Origin: Myotis daubentonii
Lineage: Eukaryota; Chordata; Mammalia; Chiroptera; Vespertilionidae
Length of the DNA stretch: 64,000 nucleotides
Direction of reading: 5' to 3'
Assembly (NCBI RefSeq): GCF_963259705.1
Contig: NC_081844.1
Location: 22,057,715 to 22,121,714 of the forward strand
The translations under genes and the position numbers were made by a program. Below are positions 1 through 10,959 of this stretch, in pieces (positions within the stretch are counted from its first letter, which is position 1; the number at the start of each line of letters is the position of its first letter). A model generated the notes under the pieces. The model worked only from the letters and a program-made list of their open reading frames with translations. It was not told the DNA's origin and made no database searches.

Positions 1-319
1 GGACTTAAAAAAAAAAAGAACAAGTTCCTTACAACCAAAGGTTGCACATGGTGAGGGTTGGCAGTAGAGCTGCTATTTACGTGCTCTGTGTCTGCTCATT
101 AGGCTCATTTACTTCTTGTTACTCTAACCTCTACCCAGAGGATTCCCCTGGGGGACACTACTCTGGACACAATGGAAATATTTCCTGCTCATCCTGGGTT
201 CCTAGGAGACTATGTAATAAACCAGGTGAGTGCAGTTGTGATTATTCTTTCATTAAATGTCCTGCTTCCTGAAGTCTATGCCTCCCAGCAGCTCATCTCA
301 ACTCTGAGTTAAATTTCTG

Positions 320-1005
320 AATGGATGGAACTAGAAAGTATTATGCTCAGTGAAATAAATCAGTCAGAGAAAGACAAATGCCATATGATTTCACATATTT
401 ATCAAATCTAAAGCAGAAAAAATAATTTCCAAGGGACTCATAGACAGAGAGAACAGTCTGGTGGTTGCCAGAGGGGAGAGCAGGTTGGGGAACTGGGATT
501 AAATGGTAAAGCGATTAAGAAGAGAAAATTGGTAGTTACTAAATAGTCATGGGGGCCCTGGCCAGCTTGGCTCAGTGGACAGATTCTTCGTTAAAGGATT
601 GAAAGGTCCCGAGTTCGATTTCTGGTCCATAGCATGTGACCTGTTTGCAGGCTTGATCCCAGGCCCTGGCCAGCATGCGTGTTGGAGGCTACCAATAGAT
701 ATGTCTCTCTCACATGGATGTTTCTTTTTCTCTGTCTCTCCCCCTCCCTTTCACTCACTCTAAATTCGATGGGAAAATCACCTGAGGATTAACAACAACA
801 ACAAAATAGTCTCAGGGATATAAAGTACAACATAGGGAATATAGTCAGTAATATTGCAATAACTATGGATGAGGTCAGTTTGGTACTGAAAATATCAGAG
901 GGGGGCACACTAGGTAAAGTATATGACATTTTAAACACTATGTTGTACACCTGAACTCAAAACAAAATAATACTGAAAGTAAACTGTATTTGAAAAAAGT
1001 CTAAT
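320..1005 (+). repeat. Old L1 3'UTR fragment, split by a Ves SINE
   Basis: The segment resembles the 3' untranslated region of an old mammalian L1: a stretch around 'tggtggttgccagagg', then 'gggaatatagtcagtaata', then 'atgttgtacacctga'. It is present in all five blocks, so it belongs to the ancestral unit. A Ves SINE at 554-807 interrupts it in blocks 1-4 but not in block 5. The subfamily is not resolved. Confidence 0.7.
554..807 (+). mobile_element. Ves SINE, shared by blocks 1-4
   Basis: Ves-type tRNA-derived SINE. It has a 'ccctggccagcttggctcag' head, a B-box-like 'gagttcgatttctgg', a pyrimidine-rich body and an A-rich tail. The same insertion is at 13503, 23181 and 32807, while block 5 runs straight across the site near 45715. 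It therefore entered the common ancestor of blocks 1-4. Edges are approximate. Confidence 0.85.
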
Positions 1006-1426
1006 ACTGACAAATTTGTCTGACTGGTCTTTGGATCTTCAGAGCATTGATTTATGGTGGGGACACAACTGCTGATATAGCTAGAAATTTACTTTTTCCC
1101 TCTTTAAGAAAAGGGAGATATTTGTTTCTTTAGTATAAAACCTTGAGCTCTATACTACTTGGCTTCATGATAGTTAGGCCAAAACCATTAGAAATTTCAT
1201 AGTTAAAGCACAGGCTGCCATTTAGTTCCCCACTATAAAATGTATAATAAATATAAGAGAGACATTTAGATTTTATGTGTCATAACCTAGGTTAGCACAT
1301 TATAATAATTGCCAAATGAATGTTTTGCAAAAATGCATTTTGTGGGGTAGTACATTTATAAACTACCTTCTGCAATACAGAAATGGGGCACAGTGAGATT
1401 TCCTTGTATGTATATACTAGAGGCCT

Positions 1427-1776
1427 GGTGCATGGATTTGTGCACCAGTGGGGTCCCTTTCCTGGCCTGAGCCTTCTTGCAATCCAGGACCCATAGGTGG
1501 ATGTTAGAGGCCTGGTGCACAGATTTGGCCATATCCAAAAAGGCCAGGTTGAGGGACCTTACCAGGGCATGGATCCATGCACCAGGCCTCTAGCATGCAT
1601 ATAAGATCTTTGGTTAATCTCTTCCTGCCCTCCACCTCCCCTCTTCCCTCTGAGATTCATCAGTCTGTTCCATGTTTCCATGCCTGTGCACTGAGTGTCT
1701 GCCCCCTGATGGTCAGTGAACATCATAGCTACTGGTCCAACAGTTGAACTGTCACTTAGGCTTCGATATATAGAGA
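1427..1776 (-). mobile_element. Non-autonomous Helitron (HeliBat type) with L1-like internal segment
   Basis: Read on the minus strand it begins TCTC at 1776 and ends in CTAG at 1427-1430, just inside a palindrome-like 'gtgcaccag...catggatttgtgcac' region, and a T follows. That matches Helitron ends inserted between A and T. The middle (about 1590-1665) resembles an L1 3' end ('cctctgagattcatcagtct'). A second internal CTAG at about 1590 suggests a composite. The same element is at the same site in block 4 (34405) and absent from blocks 2, 3 and 5. Confidence 0.8.
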
Positions 1777-1975
1777 TTTTTTATTTATTTCTGAGTGGGA
1801 AGGAGGGGAGGAGAGAGATAAAAATATCAATGATGATTCTCTACAGGGATCGTCTACATGCCTCCTCAGGGGATTCTCCTATACACCCACTACCGGGGAT
1901 TGAGACTACAACGTGGGCATGTGCTTTCACTGGAAATTGAACCAGGACATCCTGGGTCAACATAGGCAGGCAACA
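1777..1975 (-). mobile_element. Ves SINE, minus orientation
   Basis: Reverse complement of a Ves SINE: T-rich start, a GA-rich stretch, 'aatatcaatgatgattctc', then the tRNA-like part ('gaaattgaaccaggacatcc'). Homologues lie at about 14512 and 24098, and a cut-down copy at 34763. Block 5 has the empty site at about 46300. The duplicated target resembles 'agagcgattt'. The adjoining Helitron was inserted at its A-tail. Confidence 0.8.
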
Positions 1976-2150
1976 GAGCGATTTAATGTTGTGCTCAAAG
2001 GTATAAGCAAAAAAAAGAGATGGAGTTTTGCAGTGGCTAAACAGCAGACCCTGAGCAATGGATGCATGGTTACTCTGACACACGATTGCTGTGAAAGAGA
2101 GGACTGCCTTGCTTGAGGAACCCGATGGCCTCGCTCACCTGCCTCTATGG

Positions 2151-2455
2151 CAGTGGTTCTCAACCCTCCTAATACCGTGACCCTTAATACAGTTCCTCCT
2201 GTTGCAGTGACCCCCAACAATAAAATAATTTTCGTTGCTACTTTATAACTGTAATTTTTTACTGTTATGAATTGTAATGTAAGTATCTGATATGCAGGAT
2301 GTGTTTTCATTGCTACAAATTGAACATAATTAAAGCATCGTGATTAATCACAAAAAAATATGTAATTATATATGTGTTTTCCGATGCTTTAGGCGATCCC
2401 TCTGAAAGGGTCGTTCAAACCCCAAACGGCACGACCCACAGGTTGAGAACCGCTG
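2151..2455 (+). mobile_element. SPIN-type hAT element (non-autonomous)
   Basis: Terminal repeats begin CAGTGGTTCTCAACC and end GGTTGAGAACCGCTG, with SPIN-like interior motifs such as 'gatatgcaggatg' and 'gtgttttccgatg'. It is flanked by an 8-bp target duplication, ctctatgg at 2143-2150 and ctctatag at 2456-2463. Block 4 has it at the same site (35007). Blocks 2 and 3 show the uninterrupted site. SPIN elements are known for patchy distribution across tetrapods, attributed to horizontal transfer. No transposase is present. Confidence 0.9.
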
Positions 2456-2577
2456 CTCTATAGGCTTTTATTGTAACAGAAGTTTGGGATAAAGTTTAAC
2501 TTTTAGATACAACCAGTAGGGTAAGTATTCTTGGGAGATCATGTGTCTGCAATGTCCTTTAAGCAAGGATACCTAAA

Positions 2578-3725
2578 GATTAAGAATAAATATTTCTGTA
2601 AACAAAACAATCCAATCAAAAAATGTGCAAAGGACCTAAATAGACACGTTTTGAAAGAGGGCATACAGAAGGCCAAGAGACATATGAACACATGCTCAAA
2701 GTCACTAATCATCTGAGAGATGCAAATCAAAATGACAATGAGGTACCATCTCACACCTGTCAGAATGGCTATCATCAACAAATCAACAAATGACAAGTCC
2801 TGGAGAAAAAGGAACCCTCATGCACTGCTGGTAGGAATGCAGAGTGGTGCAACCACTGTGAAAAACAGTATGGAGTTTCCTCTAAAAGTTAAAAATGGAA
2901 CTCCCATTTGACCCAGTGATCCCACTTCTAGGGATATATCCCAAGAAATCAGAAACACCAATCAGAAGGGATATATGCACCCCCATGCTCATAGCAGCAC
3001 AATTTACAATAGCTGAGATTTGGAAACAGCCTAAGTGCCCATCAGCAGATGAGTGGATTAGAAAACTCTGGTACATCCACCCAATGGAATACTACGCTGC
3101 CGTAAAAAAGAAGAAATTCTTACCATTTGCAACAGCGTGGATGGACCTGGAGAGCATTATGCTAAGGGAAATAAGCGAGTCAGAGAAAGTTAAATATCAC
3201 ATGATCTCACTCACATCTATATATATAAAAGGCTAATATGTAAAGTTTTCACTCGGGAGTTCGACTGGGAGACCTGGAATTCAATTGGTTGCTATGACAT
3301 ATGCTGACCACCAGTGGGTGGCAAAGAATGAAGGAAGCCCCCAGCCGGCAGCTGGCAGCTGGGGATGGAAGGCCCTGGCCAGCAGCCGGAAGGCCCTGAT
3401 TAGCCTTGATCGCCTGTCAGGTCTAAGGACCCTTCCCACGTACAAATTTTGTGCACAAGGCCTCTAGTGTGAGATACAATGAACAACATAAACTGATGAA
3501 CAAAAATAGATCCAGAGTCAAAGAAACACTGAAAAAACTGTCCAACCTCAGCAGAAAAGCAGGGGGCGGGGGTAAGAGATCAACCAAGGGACTTGCAGGC
3601 ATAAACAATGGAAACAGACACTGGGGCAGCGGGGTCTTGTCCTGGGGGGTAGGATTGGGCAGGGGAATGGGTCGATTGGGGAAAAAGAAGACACATGTAA
3701 TACTTTAAACAGTAACAAAAAATTC
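2578..3725 (+). mobile_element. L1 3' end (ORF2 C-terminus and 3'UTR), interrupted by a Helitron
   Basis: The translation around 2895-3236 is typical of the L1 ORF2 C-terminus (a '[13 protein letters not shown]' block, then '[18 protein letters not shown]', then 'MEYYAAVKKK'). A G-rich 3'UTR and an A-rich end follow near 3712. The element is 5'-truncated. It is shared with blocks 2 (14945) and 3 (24560), a rearranged version is in block 4, and block 5 lacks it. A Helitron at 3216-3467 splits its 3'UTR. Confidence 0.9.
3216..3467 (+). mobile_element. Short HeliBat-type Helitron inside L1 3'UTR
   Basis: It starts TCTATATATATAAAAGGC after an A and ends GGCCTCTAG before a T. A short palindrome-like 'acaaattttgtgcac' lies just before the end. 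Removing it restores a continuous L1 3'UTR like that of block 3 at 25200, so both edges are exact. Block 4 keeps only the 3' part (35776-35855). It is absent from blocks 2 and 3. Confidence 0.9.
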
Positions 3726-3976
3726 CAGTAAACACCTGAGGATCTGCACATACACAGACTTGTTTGGAAAGGTCAAGGAACAATTAGGGGCAGTCACCTT
3801 CAGCCAACTTCCTTAGGTAGGAAATTCCTCCTTACAAACTTTCAACCAAGTCTTCCACCCGCCCCCACAGAGTTTTGATTTGAATCAGTCAGGACACTTC
3901 CAATTCTGAGATCTGGGATAGTGGTTCTCAAACATGGATGAGTTTGCCCCAAGGATATTAAAATGTCTGAAAAGAG

Positions 3977-4192
3977 CCCTGGCCAGTTTGGCTCCCTGCA
4001 TAAAGCCCTGCCCTGAGGACTGAAGGTACCTGGGTTTGATTCTGGTGAAGGGCACATGCCTGGGTTGTGGGCTGGATCCCCAGGGTAGGGTGTGCAGGAG
4101 GCAGCCAATCAATGATTCTCTCTAATCATTGATGTGTCTACCTGTCTCTCCCTCTCCCTTCCTATCTGAAAACAATAAAAAATATATTAAAA
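3977..4192 (+). mobile_element. Ves SINE, shared by blocks 1-4
   Basis: Ves SINE with a 'ccctggccagtttggctc' head, a 'gggtttgattctggt' B-box-like site, CT-rich 3' part and A-rich tail ending near 'aatatatt'. It is flanked by duplicated 'ttaaaatgtctgaaaagag'. Homologues are at 16148, 25778 and 36371. Block 5 is empty near 46445. Confidence 0.88.
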
Positions 4193-4329
4193 AATAGTTA
4201 AAATGTCTGAAAAGAGGCTGCTAAACACCTATAATGCACAGGACAGCTCCCAGCATGTACAATTGTTATCCAGTTCCCACTGTCAACTGTGAAAAGGAGG
4301 GAAAACCTAACTCTAGAACAACACCTCTC

Positions 4330-4475
4330 CATTCCATAGGCATACAAATCACTGAAATGCAAATTCTGATTCATCAGGTCTCCAGTGCGCCCAGGAACTG
4401 CATTTCTGACAAAGCCCCAGGTGATGTTGATGCTGCAGGTCCTCCTGGCGTGTGGACCACACTCTGAGTAGGTGG
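4330..4475. repeat. MER5-like old hAT fragment
   Basis: A stretch with 'aaatgcaaattctgattc' and ending 'gtggaccacactctgagtag' resembles the widespread eutherian MER5A repeat. It is present in all five blocks (about 16515, 26145, 36730, 46578), so it predates the array. Named from memory only. Confidence 0.6.
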
Positions 4476-4664
4476 GTCATGGCTCTGGGTCAGAGTCTGG
4501 TGTAGGTAATTTTAGGTCTTCTCCACCAGGATTCTTCTGTGTATGTAATTTTGAAAGACAAGTTTTCTCTCACTCTAAAGGGGAGGATAATTTTGTGTTT
4601 GATTCTTTTACTTTAGGGCTCCAAAGTGACATCAAGTAATTTATACCTGAAAAGGGCTTTGTCA

Positions 4665-5160
4665 TAGGCAGAATAAGGGCCTCAAAAGATGTCAAAGTCC
4701 TGATTATGAGAACTTTGGAATGTTAGCTCACAGAGCAGGGTAACGAAGATAGATGAAATAAAATTATTAGTTAAGGAGCTTAGCTCAGATTACCCAGGTT
4801 GGACTAATGTCATCTCAGTGGTCCTCTGAATGTGGAAAAGAGTGGGGAAGTATTGGAGTCAGAGAGACATTTGGAGATGCCATGCTGCTGGTTTTGATGA
4901 TGGAGGAAGGGCCATGGGCCAAGGAATGCAGGTGGACTGTAGAATCTGGAATAGGAAATGAGAATAGGAAAGGATTTGGAATGGGATTGGAAAGGGATTT
5001 CATTCTACCCTGGATCACCCAGAAAATCCAAACCTAGCAGTCATTTTGTTCTAAGCCTTTATTACCCATTTCAGGCATCTGCTCTCTAGAACTTTAAGAT
5101 AGAAAATGTTTTTTTAAGCCAATAGTGTGGTAATATGCTACAACAGCAATGGGAAACTGC
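4665..5160 (+). repeat. Old LTR-like repeat (MaLR/MLT1 style)
   Basis: Segment starting near 'gcagaataagggcctcaaaa' and ending near 'agcaatgggaaactgctata', passing through 'agaactttaagatagaaaat'. The layout resembles old mammalian MLT1-class LTR repeats. All five blocks have it. The class is uncertain and a library search is needed to name it. Confidence 0.45.
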
Positions 5161-6049
5161 TATAAACATTTATCCAGTACGATATTGTTAGAGGGAACTG
5201 AGGTTAAGCCTTGCAAATCATTCAGCTAGCTTCCCTTGGGCAAAGGTATTTTGGGTTGAAATCCCACATTACATAGAAAAATTAGAGCTAATTTAAAGCT
5301 ATTTGGCCTTATACATGGTATAAAAAATTTCCCATCTTATAAATGTAAATGTGGTTCTGATCTTGTGGCCTTTCAGGAATTAAGATAGAAAAAGTAATTC
5401 ATTAAAATTAAGGTCACACATTTCACTTTAAATCTGTGTCAAATTTTCTATTTTTCTCTATTTCATGTTAATTCGGACATTTCATTATTATTTATATATT
5501 CTTCAAATTTCTCTCAAGGTGTCTTTCATAATAATAGATGGGATTATGAATGAGCATAAGTACATGCACATATATATGTGTTAGTGTGTACATGAAATAT
5601 ATTTACAAGTGAATACACTTACACACACTGCTTATGCTTGAACATTTTCTTTGGACTCAACAAAGTATATTTAACATTTTATGTATCCCTTGCAGCATCC
5701 GTTTGAAGTAAGGTTTATTATTCCACATTATCTTCAGAAAGAAGAAAACTGAAGGCATGTGGAGTACATTATTGACAGGAACATAATGCAGTTAACACTT
5801 ATTGTGCATCATCTCAACTTACATATAAATGGACCTACCCACTATCTACTCTTAATTTATATATGGCTTCTTTTTTAATATATGGCTTCTTTAATTCAAC
5901 AAGTTGTATATTTAAAATGTTTGCAGTTTGTTTTATGCAATTATACTTCAATAAATTAGTTAGAATTAAAAATTCTAGCGATTGATAACTCATGTCAGAT
6001 CAAGAGCACAAGTAGCTGCAACACAGGACAGTGGTGGTGAATATATCTT
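5161..6049. other. Shared inter-gene sequence, no gene seen
   Basis: AT-rich sequence shared by all blocks. It includes a short TG/CA-rich patch near 5570-5625 and an 'aataaattagttagaatt' stretch near 5950 that may be an old L1 tail. I see no coding potential. In block 5 roughly the part from 5530 to 5797 is missing and a large L1 sits there instead. Confidence 0.5.
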
Positions 6050-7353
6050 TTTTTTTTTTTAACAGCCTTCCATGAAGCTGAGAGGAGAGGGGTAAGGCAG
6101 CAGCGGCATGTGTACTACTAGAGGGAGCCTTCCGTAACCACAGATCTACACCTGACCAAGTGATGGAGCTTAGAGCAAGCAGCCTGCCACCTTCCCTCCC
6201 GTGAGGTGTAAGGACTTGTGGCTTGCCACCAAGGTCTTTTTGACCAGACAGATCCTAGTTAATTGTTGTCCAAACACCATAATTTGAGGCCAACCTTCTT
6301 ATCAGAGTTAAACTTTTGACAAGGGAACAAATTTCAAACTGAAGTGTCAGCCATGTAGCTAGCTATAGAGCTTGCAACTTCCTAGCAACAGCTGCCCAAT
6401 GCCATATGAAGTAAAAAAACAAAAACGATTTTTGGTGTGTTCTTTTTTCCCTCCTTCAGTTTTAATGTTATGTTATGTATTTAAACGCTTATTTAAATAA
6501 AACTTCTTTTCAGAAACACCTGACTTGCAGATTCTATTTTATGTATCGTCAAGATCGTGTGTGTGAAAGAACCACTGAAGTGGGCAGGGAGTCCGTCTGA
6601 CCCGGAGCTTCTCAACTGGGGCCTGAGCAAATAGGCCAAGAACACGGTTAGTGAGCTTCTCCTATAAGTTTCCCAAAAGGACAGACAGTGTGGGGCATCA
6701 CCTAATCTCCAAACCCCTAGTAAAGGCATGCAAAAGTGTGCTAAAAAAATTAGGTTTGTAGAATTGAAAAATATAGTGATAGATGTGTTTGTAAACAAAT
6801 TAATATCAGGAGGCTATCCCTGACAAAGGACAATGAATAGTAAAGTATCGTGTACTCCAGGGTCCATTCTGTTAAACACAAAATACAGTCCCGCATGTGG
6901 TTCATAAACCAGTCCTAACCAGATACTGAAATATAGGCTTCCAACTGCAAAGAAAGGTTATAAGGAATCAACACTTCCTGTTTGTCGCCAGCCCCCATTT
7001 TGTAGATCAAGGTCAAACTAGAATGTGGAGGTTGTCTAATGAAAGGCTGAGCCAATGACAAATGACCTGAAAATAGAAGAGGATTCTAATCACAGTGGTA
7101 GAGGTTAGAACACAAGATCTTACAAAATCAATCTGTTGTAACAACTCACCACTTAGCTCCCAACTGGTGGCATTATTCAAAACATTTGGGTGATATTTTT
7201 AAATCAAGATTTAACTACAACAAAAGATTTAACTTTTCCTAGAGCGACTTCTAGAAGCAACACTGACGGCCAGACCCACGGAGAAGCACAGAAGGGGGGA
7301 TGAAACAGTGAGGGAATCCTGCCATAGGTGGCTGTGCAGGTCCTGAGTCATGC
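6050..7353 (-). mobile_element. Unidentified 1.3-kb retro-insertion, block 1 only
   Basis: The block is absent from the other four, which run straight across (for example 18230 and 27865). It opens with a poly-T run (about 6048-6060), a poly-A tail on the minus strand. It is bounded by a 9-bp repeat, atatatctt at 6041-6049 and 7354-7362. This is the signature of an L1-mobilised RNA copy. I do not recognise the source. The longest minus-strand frame inside it (6493-6798, 101 codons) resembles no family I know. A processed mRNA or non-coding RNA copy is the best guess. Confidence 0.6.
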
Positions 7354-7362
7354 ATATATCTT

Positions 7363-8986
7363 ATATCTGGGAAGAAAGCAAGGTTTCATAATAAAAATGG
7401 GAACTGTGATATTAAATTAAGGCAATTAATATTTGATAAACTATTTTTACATCAACTGTAAGATCAACAGAAACACATACATATATATGCATTAAACATC
7501 ACATATTGATTGAAGAAAGAAGTGCAATACAAATGCACAAAACATCATGAAAGAGGTTTAGAAACATAACGAAGCGACTCATGATGAGCCCAGAATAGAT
7601 CAGAAAAATGTCCCACCATACAGTCCCATTTAATTATGAAGGCATTATAGTCACACAAGTGCTTTTAGGATGGCTTGTTATATAGCAATAGTATTCTGAT
7701 ACAATGATAAAAGCAAATATACCTGAGATAAATTATAATCAGATGCTTTTCCCCATTCTAGGCATTTGTACAGACATTTGAATGTAACAGTCATGATTAA
7801 TCTGTCCTTGAAGTTTATTTTCAGATAACTGCATTAAAAAGTATCTCCATTGAGTTTCCCTTGTAGGTAACCAGGAAAGGTTGAAAGAATATGCATGTTT
7901 GTGCAAAACTTATGATATAATCACAGAATGGGACAGGAATCCAAACTCCCTAGTGTGGTATCCTTTGGTCACTCATGTACATATATGCTATATCTATAGA
8001 TCACATATTAGTATACATAATGAATGATATGGTTAATTCTCTAACAGTTCAGTGGTTATAACAATAGTTAGAGTAGGGTGAGATACTTCATTTAGAACAA
8101 TAGAAGGAATCACAGTGGAAGCAGGAAGATAGTTCAATAGAAAATACCATTATGCCAAGCAAAGCATCAAAATAATAAATCCCTTTAATATGAACACTGA
8201 TCTTACATACATCAATCAGTAAACATACACCATGAAAAAAATAGTTTGCATGGTAATAAATATGTGACTTAAAGTTTTGCTTCCTCATACTTAAAGTCAT
8301 CTCAGACCGTAAGGGCATATTATGTCAAACAATTTATAGAATTTGTGTTCTAACATCGACTAGAATTGGAGACATGTATTTGTTTGTCAGTTTGTCAGTG
8401 ACTATGGTAAGAATATAGACATCAAGCTAAATAAATACAGGGTCCTAATGAGGGAAGAGAAGCCAATGACCTCTTATAACACACACTGAATGTTAAAGTC
8501 TGCATTTTCAGAAAGAGCAGTTATGGTAGTGATATATGAAGAGATTAAATATGAACAGGGTTAAACTGAGCTCTTATATTTTCCTCTCCTATGAAATGAT
8601 ATAAATGGCTTTGGTTACCAAGTGCACTTCATTTCAATAGAAGTGGTACAACTCCTGATTGTTATTTAGTAAAATGAAAGAAAAATTACTCAGTATGATA
8701 AATTTCATTTAAAAAATTGTTCTTAAGAAATCTATGTAGTCTCATGAGATAAATAGGTATTTCCAAATATTTCATCCAAGGTTGACAATCGTTTGGGAGA
8801 AGATAAAAACAGCAATGGAAAAGCAGTCAGATCTCACAATATCAAAAATTAATAAAGCGATACAATTAAATTATATAGAAATCATAGACAAAGAAAATCC
8901 ATAAAATGAGCAGAGAGCGTACATACTATTTCCACAACCTGATTTAAAAATCATGACATCTGGCTCTGAGGTTTTGAGTCACGCTG
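7363..8986. other. OR 3' flank, no gene seen
   Basis: AT-rich sequence downstream (in transcription sense) of the block 1 OR and shared with the other blocks. It may hold the OR 3'UTR and polyadenylation site, but I cannot place them. Short frames here are not conserved between blocks. Confidence 0.5.
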
Positions 8987-9955
8987 TCATGTGCATTTCT
9001 TCAGCCCTAGGACAAGTGGTCCTTTCATAACTGCTATCCCAAGCAATCTTTTCAGAGCCGTCTTTAGGTCTTTGTTCCTTAGACTGTAGATGAAGGGGTT
9101 CAGCATGGGTGTGACCACGGTGTACATCACTGAGGCTGTTGCACTTGAGTGTGAGCTTTGGGTAACAGCAGAGCTGAGGTACACTACTAGGCTTGTTCCA
9201 TAAAAAAGGGAGACTACCAAGAGGTGAGATGCACAGGTAGAAAATGCCTTATACTTCCCCTGAGCTGATGGGATTCCCCAAATGGAGGACACTATCTTAG
9301 AGTAAGAGTAAAGGATACAAACAAAGGGACCACCAGCCATGAGCACAGCTCCAAAATACATCACCATATTATTAAGAAAGGTGTCAGAACAGGCAAGTTG
9401 GACCATCTGATTGAGTTCACAGAAAAAGTGGTGGATTTCAACGTCTGGACAGAAAGACAGTTGCAACACCATTAAGCTTTCTAACAAGGAATGCAGGACA
9501 TTCATGATCCAGGACACTAGAACCAGCAGTCCACAGAGCCGGGGGTTCATGATGACCATGTAGTGCAGGGGGTGGCAGATGGCCACATACCTGTCATAGG
9601 CCATCACAGTCAGGAGGAAGTCATCCAGTCCTGCAAATAATATGAAAAAATACATCTGGGTGATGCAGCCTTCATAGGTGATGACTCTGCTCTGTGTCTG
9701 GATGTTCCACAGCATCTTTGGGATGGTGGTGGAGGTGAAACAGATGTCTACCAAGGACAGGTTGGAGAGGAAGAAGTACATGGGAATGTCGAGGTGGGAG
9801 TCTGAGCTGACAGCGAAGGTGATAAGCAAGTTTCCAAACACAGTGATCAGGTACATGAAGAGGAAAAGCCCAAATATGAGGGGCTGGAGTTCTGGTTCCT
9901 CTGATAATCCAAGAAGAAGAAATTCTGAAGATCCTGTGAGGTTCCCTAGTTCCAT
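8987..9955 (-). CDS. Olfactory receptor, family 7 (OR7A-like), intact, copy 1
   Basis: Odorant-sensing G-protein-coupled receptor, 322 residues, expected in the cilia membrane of olfactory neurons and coupled to G-olf. Seen in order: N-glycosylation site NLT at 5-7, GN at 41-42 in TM1, [10 protein letters not shown] at 58-67, [13 protein letters not shown] at 118-130, KAFSTCASH at 236-244 and PMLNPFIY at 283-290. All four conserved extracellular cysteines (97, 169, 179, 189) are present. It is the only copy here with the canonical DRY; the others have DRF. The 'HTPMYFF' position reads DIPMYFF. I chose the start at MELGN because all copies share it, and because a splice-acceptor-like site (minus-strand AG at 9969-9970 after a pyrimidine-rich run) lies 13 nt upstream, which puts an earlier in-frame ATG at 9994 in the presumed intron. 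A solo LTR lies 167 bp upstream. The family-7 call is firm; the subfamily is likely. Confidence 0.95.
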   Translation of the reverse strand: MELGNLTGSSEFLLLGLSEEPELQPLIFGLFLFMYLITVFGNLLITFAVSSDSHLDIPMYFFLSNLSLVDICFTSTTIPKMLWNIQTQSRVITYEGCITQMYFFILFAGLDDFLLTVMAYDRYVAICHPLHYMVIMNPRLCGLLVLVSWIMNVLHSLLESLMVLQLSFCPDVEIHHFFCELNQMVQLACSDTFLNNMVMYFGAVLMAGGPFVCILYSYSKIVSSIWGIPSAQGKYKAFSTCASHLLVVSLFYGTSLVVYLSSAVTQSSHSSATASVMYTVVTPMLNPFIYSLRNKDLKTALKRLLGIAVMKGPLVLGLKKCT

Positions 9956-10121
9956 GTGGTGGAGGTGACTACCAGGATATAGGAAAAGTATCATGACTCA
10001 TTTTTCCACAAGAAAGCATTAGTAACTTAGCATAAATGCTACCTTCTACTAGATATACTTCAAAATCAAAGAACTAATTTCCATATTTGGTGTATGTCTG
10101 GTCTCATTTAGAATATCTCTA
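9956..10121 (-). promoter_or_regulatory. Candidate splice acceptor and OR upstream flank
   Basis: On the minus strand a pyrimidine-rich run ends in AG at 9969-9970, followed by a short leader and a good ATG context (ccaccacATGG). The equivalent AG is at 20853-20854, 30495-30496, 43016-43017 and, in the pseudogene, 61204-61205. OR genes usually have an intronless coding exon preceded by 5' non-coding exons, so a conserved acceptor is expected. No promoter can be placed from sequence alone. Confidence 0.5.
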
Positions 10122-10853
10122 TGCCGGGAGCCAGTCCATCCGTGCTGTTTCAAGGGACCTGGCATATATAGCATACGGTTCTTAATATGTTTGCTCACCT
10201 TCTTGGCGCTGTGTTTTAACCAAGGTCACCTCTCCGAGAAAGGTTGAATCCCCAGGTAGGGATTTTCCCCTGAAGTTAGGGAGGGAATAAAACCCCTCAA
10301 CTAAGTGCCAGGCGGGTAATTAATCACTTTAACTACGAACAATCATGCTTAAGCTACATAATCTTTACTCCCTGGAATGGAGATAAGAAACGCCCTAACC
10401 TTTGTAATAGAGATTGATAGGATTGAATCAACTGGTATAAATACAGATGTAACAAGACAGCAAGAAACAGAACTTAGGAGACAGAACCTAGGCACAGAAC
10501 CTACACAGAACGTTCTCTAGAGACAGAAGAACTTCGCTGGAGAGAACATGGCAAAAGATCCTGGACAGAAACTGGCCTCAGAACCTAGAGACAGAACCTA
10601 GCGAGAGAACATGGCAAAAGATCCTGGACTGAACCTGACTACAGAAATTGGCAAGAGAACCTGACTAGAACCTGGTGACTGAACCTGGCTGGAGATCCTA
10701 AGCAGAACCTCTCTGGAGATCCAGACCAGAACTTGGCTAGAGATCCTGGCTAGGCTGCTGATCAACTGAACGCTGTCTCCGTGTCATTCCTTCTTCGCCG
10801 ACTCTGTCCACACCTTTGGGGACCCCTGGACCTGCTGGGACTGGACCCTGGCA
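10122..10853 (+). mobile_element. Solo LTR, probably ERV class II, upstream of OR copy 1
   Basis: A 732-bp block starts TGCCGGGAGCC and ends CCCTGGCA. It is flanked by a perfect 6-bp target duplication, tctcta at 10116-10121 and 10854-10859. Blocks 2, 3 and 4 have a single uninterrupted copy of this site. A 'ggtataaatacag' TATA-like motif is near 10434, so an LTR promoter would read plus-ward, away from the OR. The middle has degenerate repeats of 'gagacagaacctag' and 'gagaacatggcaaaagatcc'. No internal viral genes are present. A 6-bp duplication suits class II elements. Confidence 0.85.
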
Positions 10854-10959
10854 TCTCTAGTCCCATTTCTCATTACAGTTTTCTTTTCCATGTGAAGACA
10901 CATAAAAAATTATTGTGTCTTACTCAATTCTTTCATTAAAAAAAATAAAACTAAAAAAA

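Noticed and set aside
6493..6798. Minus-strand frame of 101 codons in the retro-insertion
   Set aside because: No recognisable family, no paralogous support, and length compatible with chance in non-coding RNA-derived sequence.
9678..9968. Plus-strand frames antisense to the OR genes (also 20447-20689, 30017-30551, 42270-43029, 60545-61194)
   Set aside because: They are shadows of the conserved OR reading frame on the other strand.
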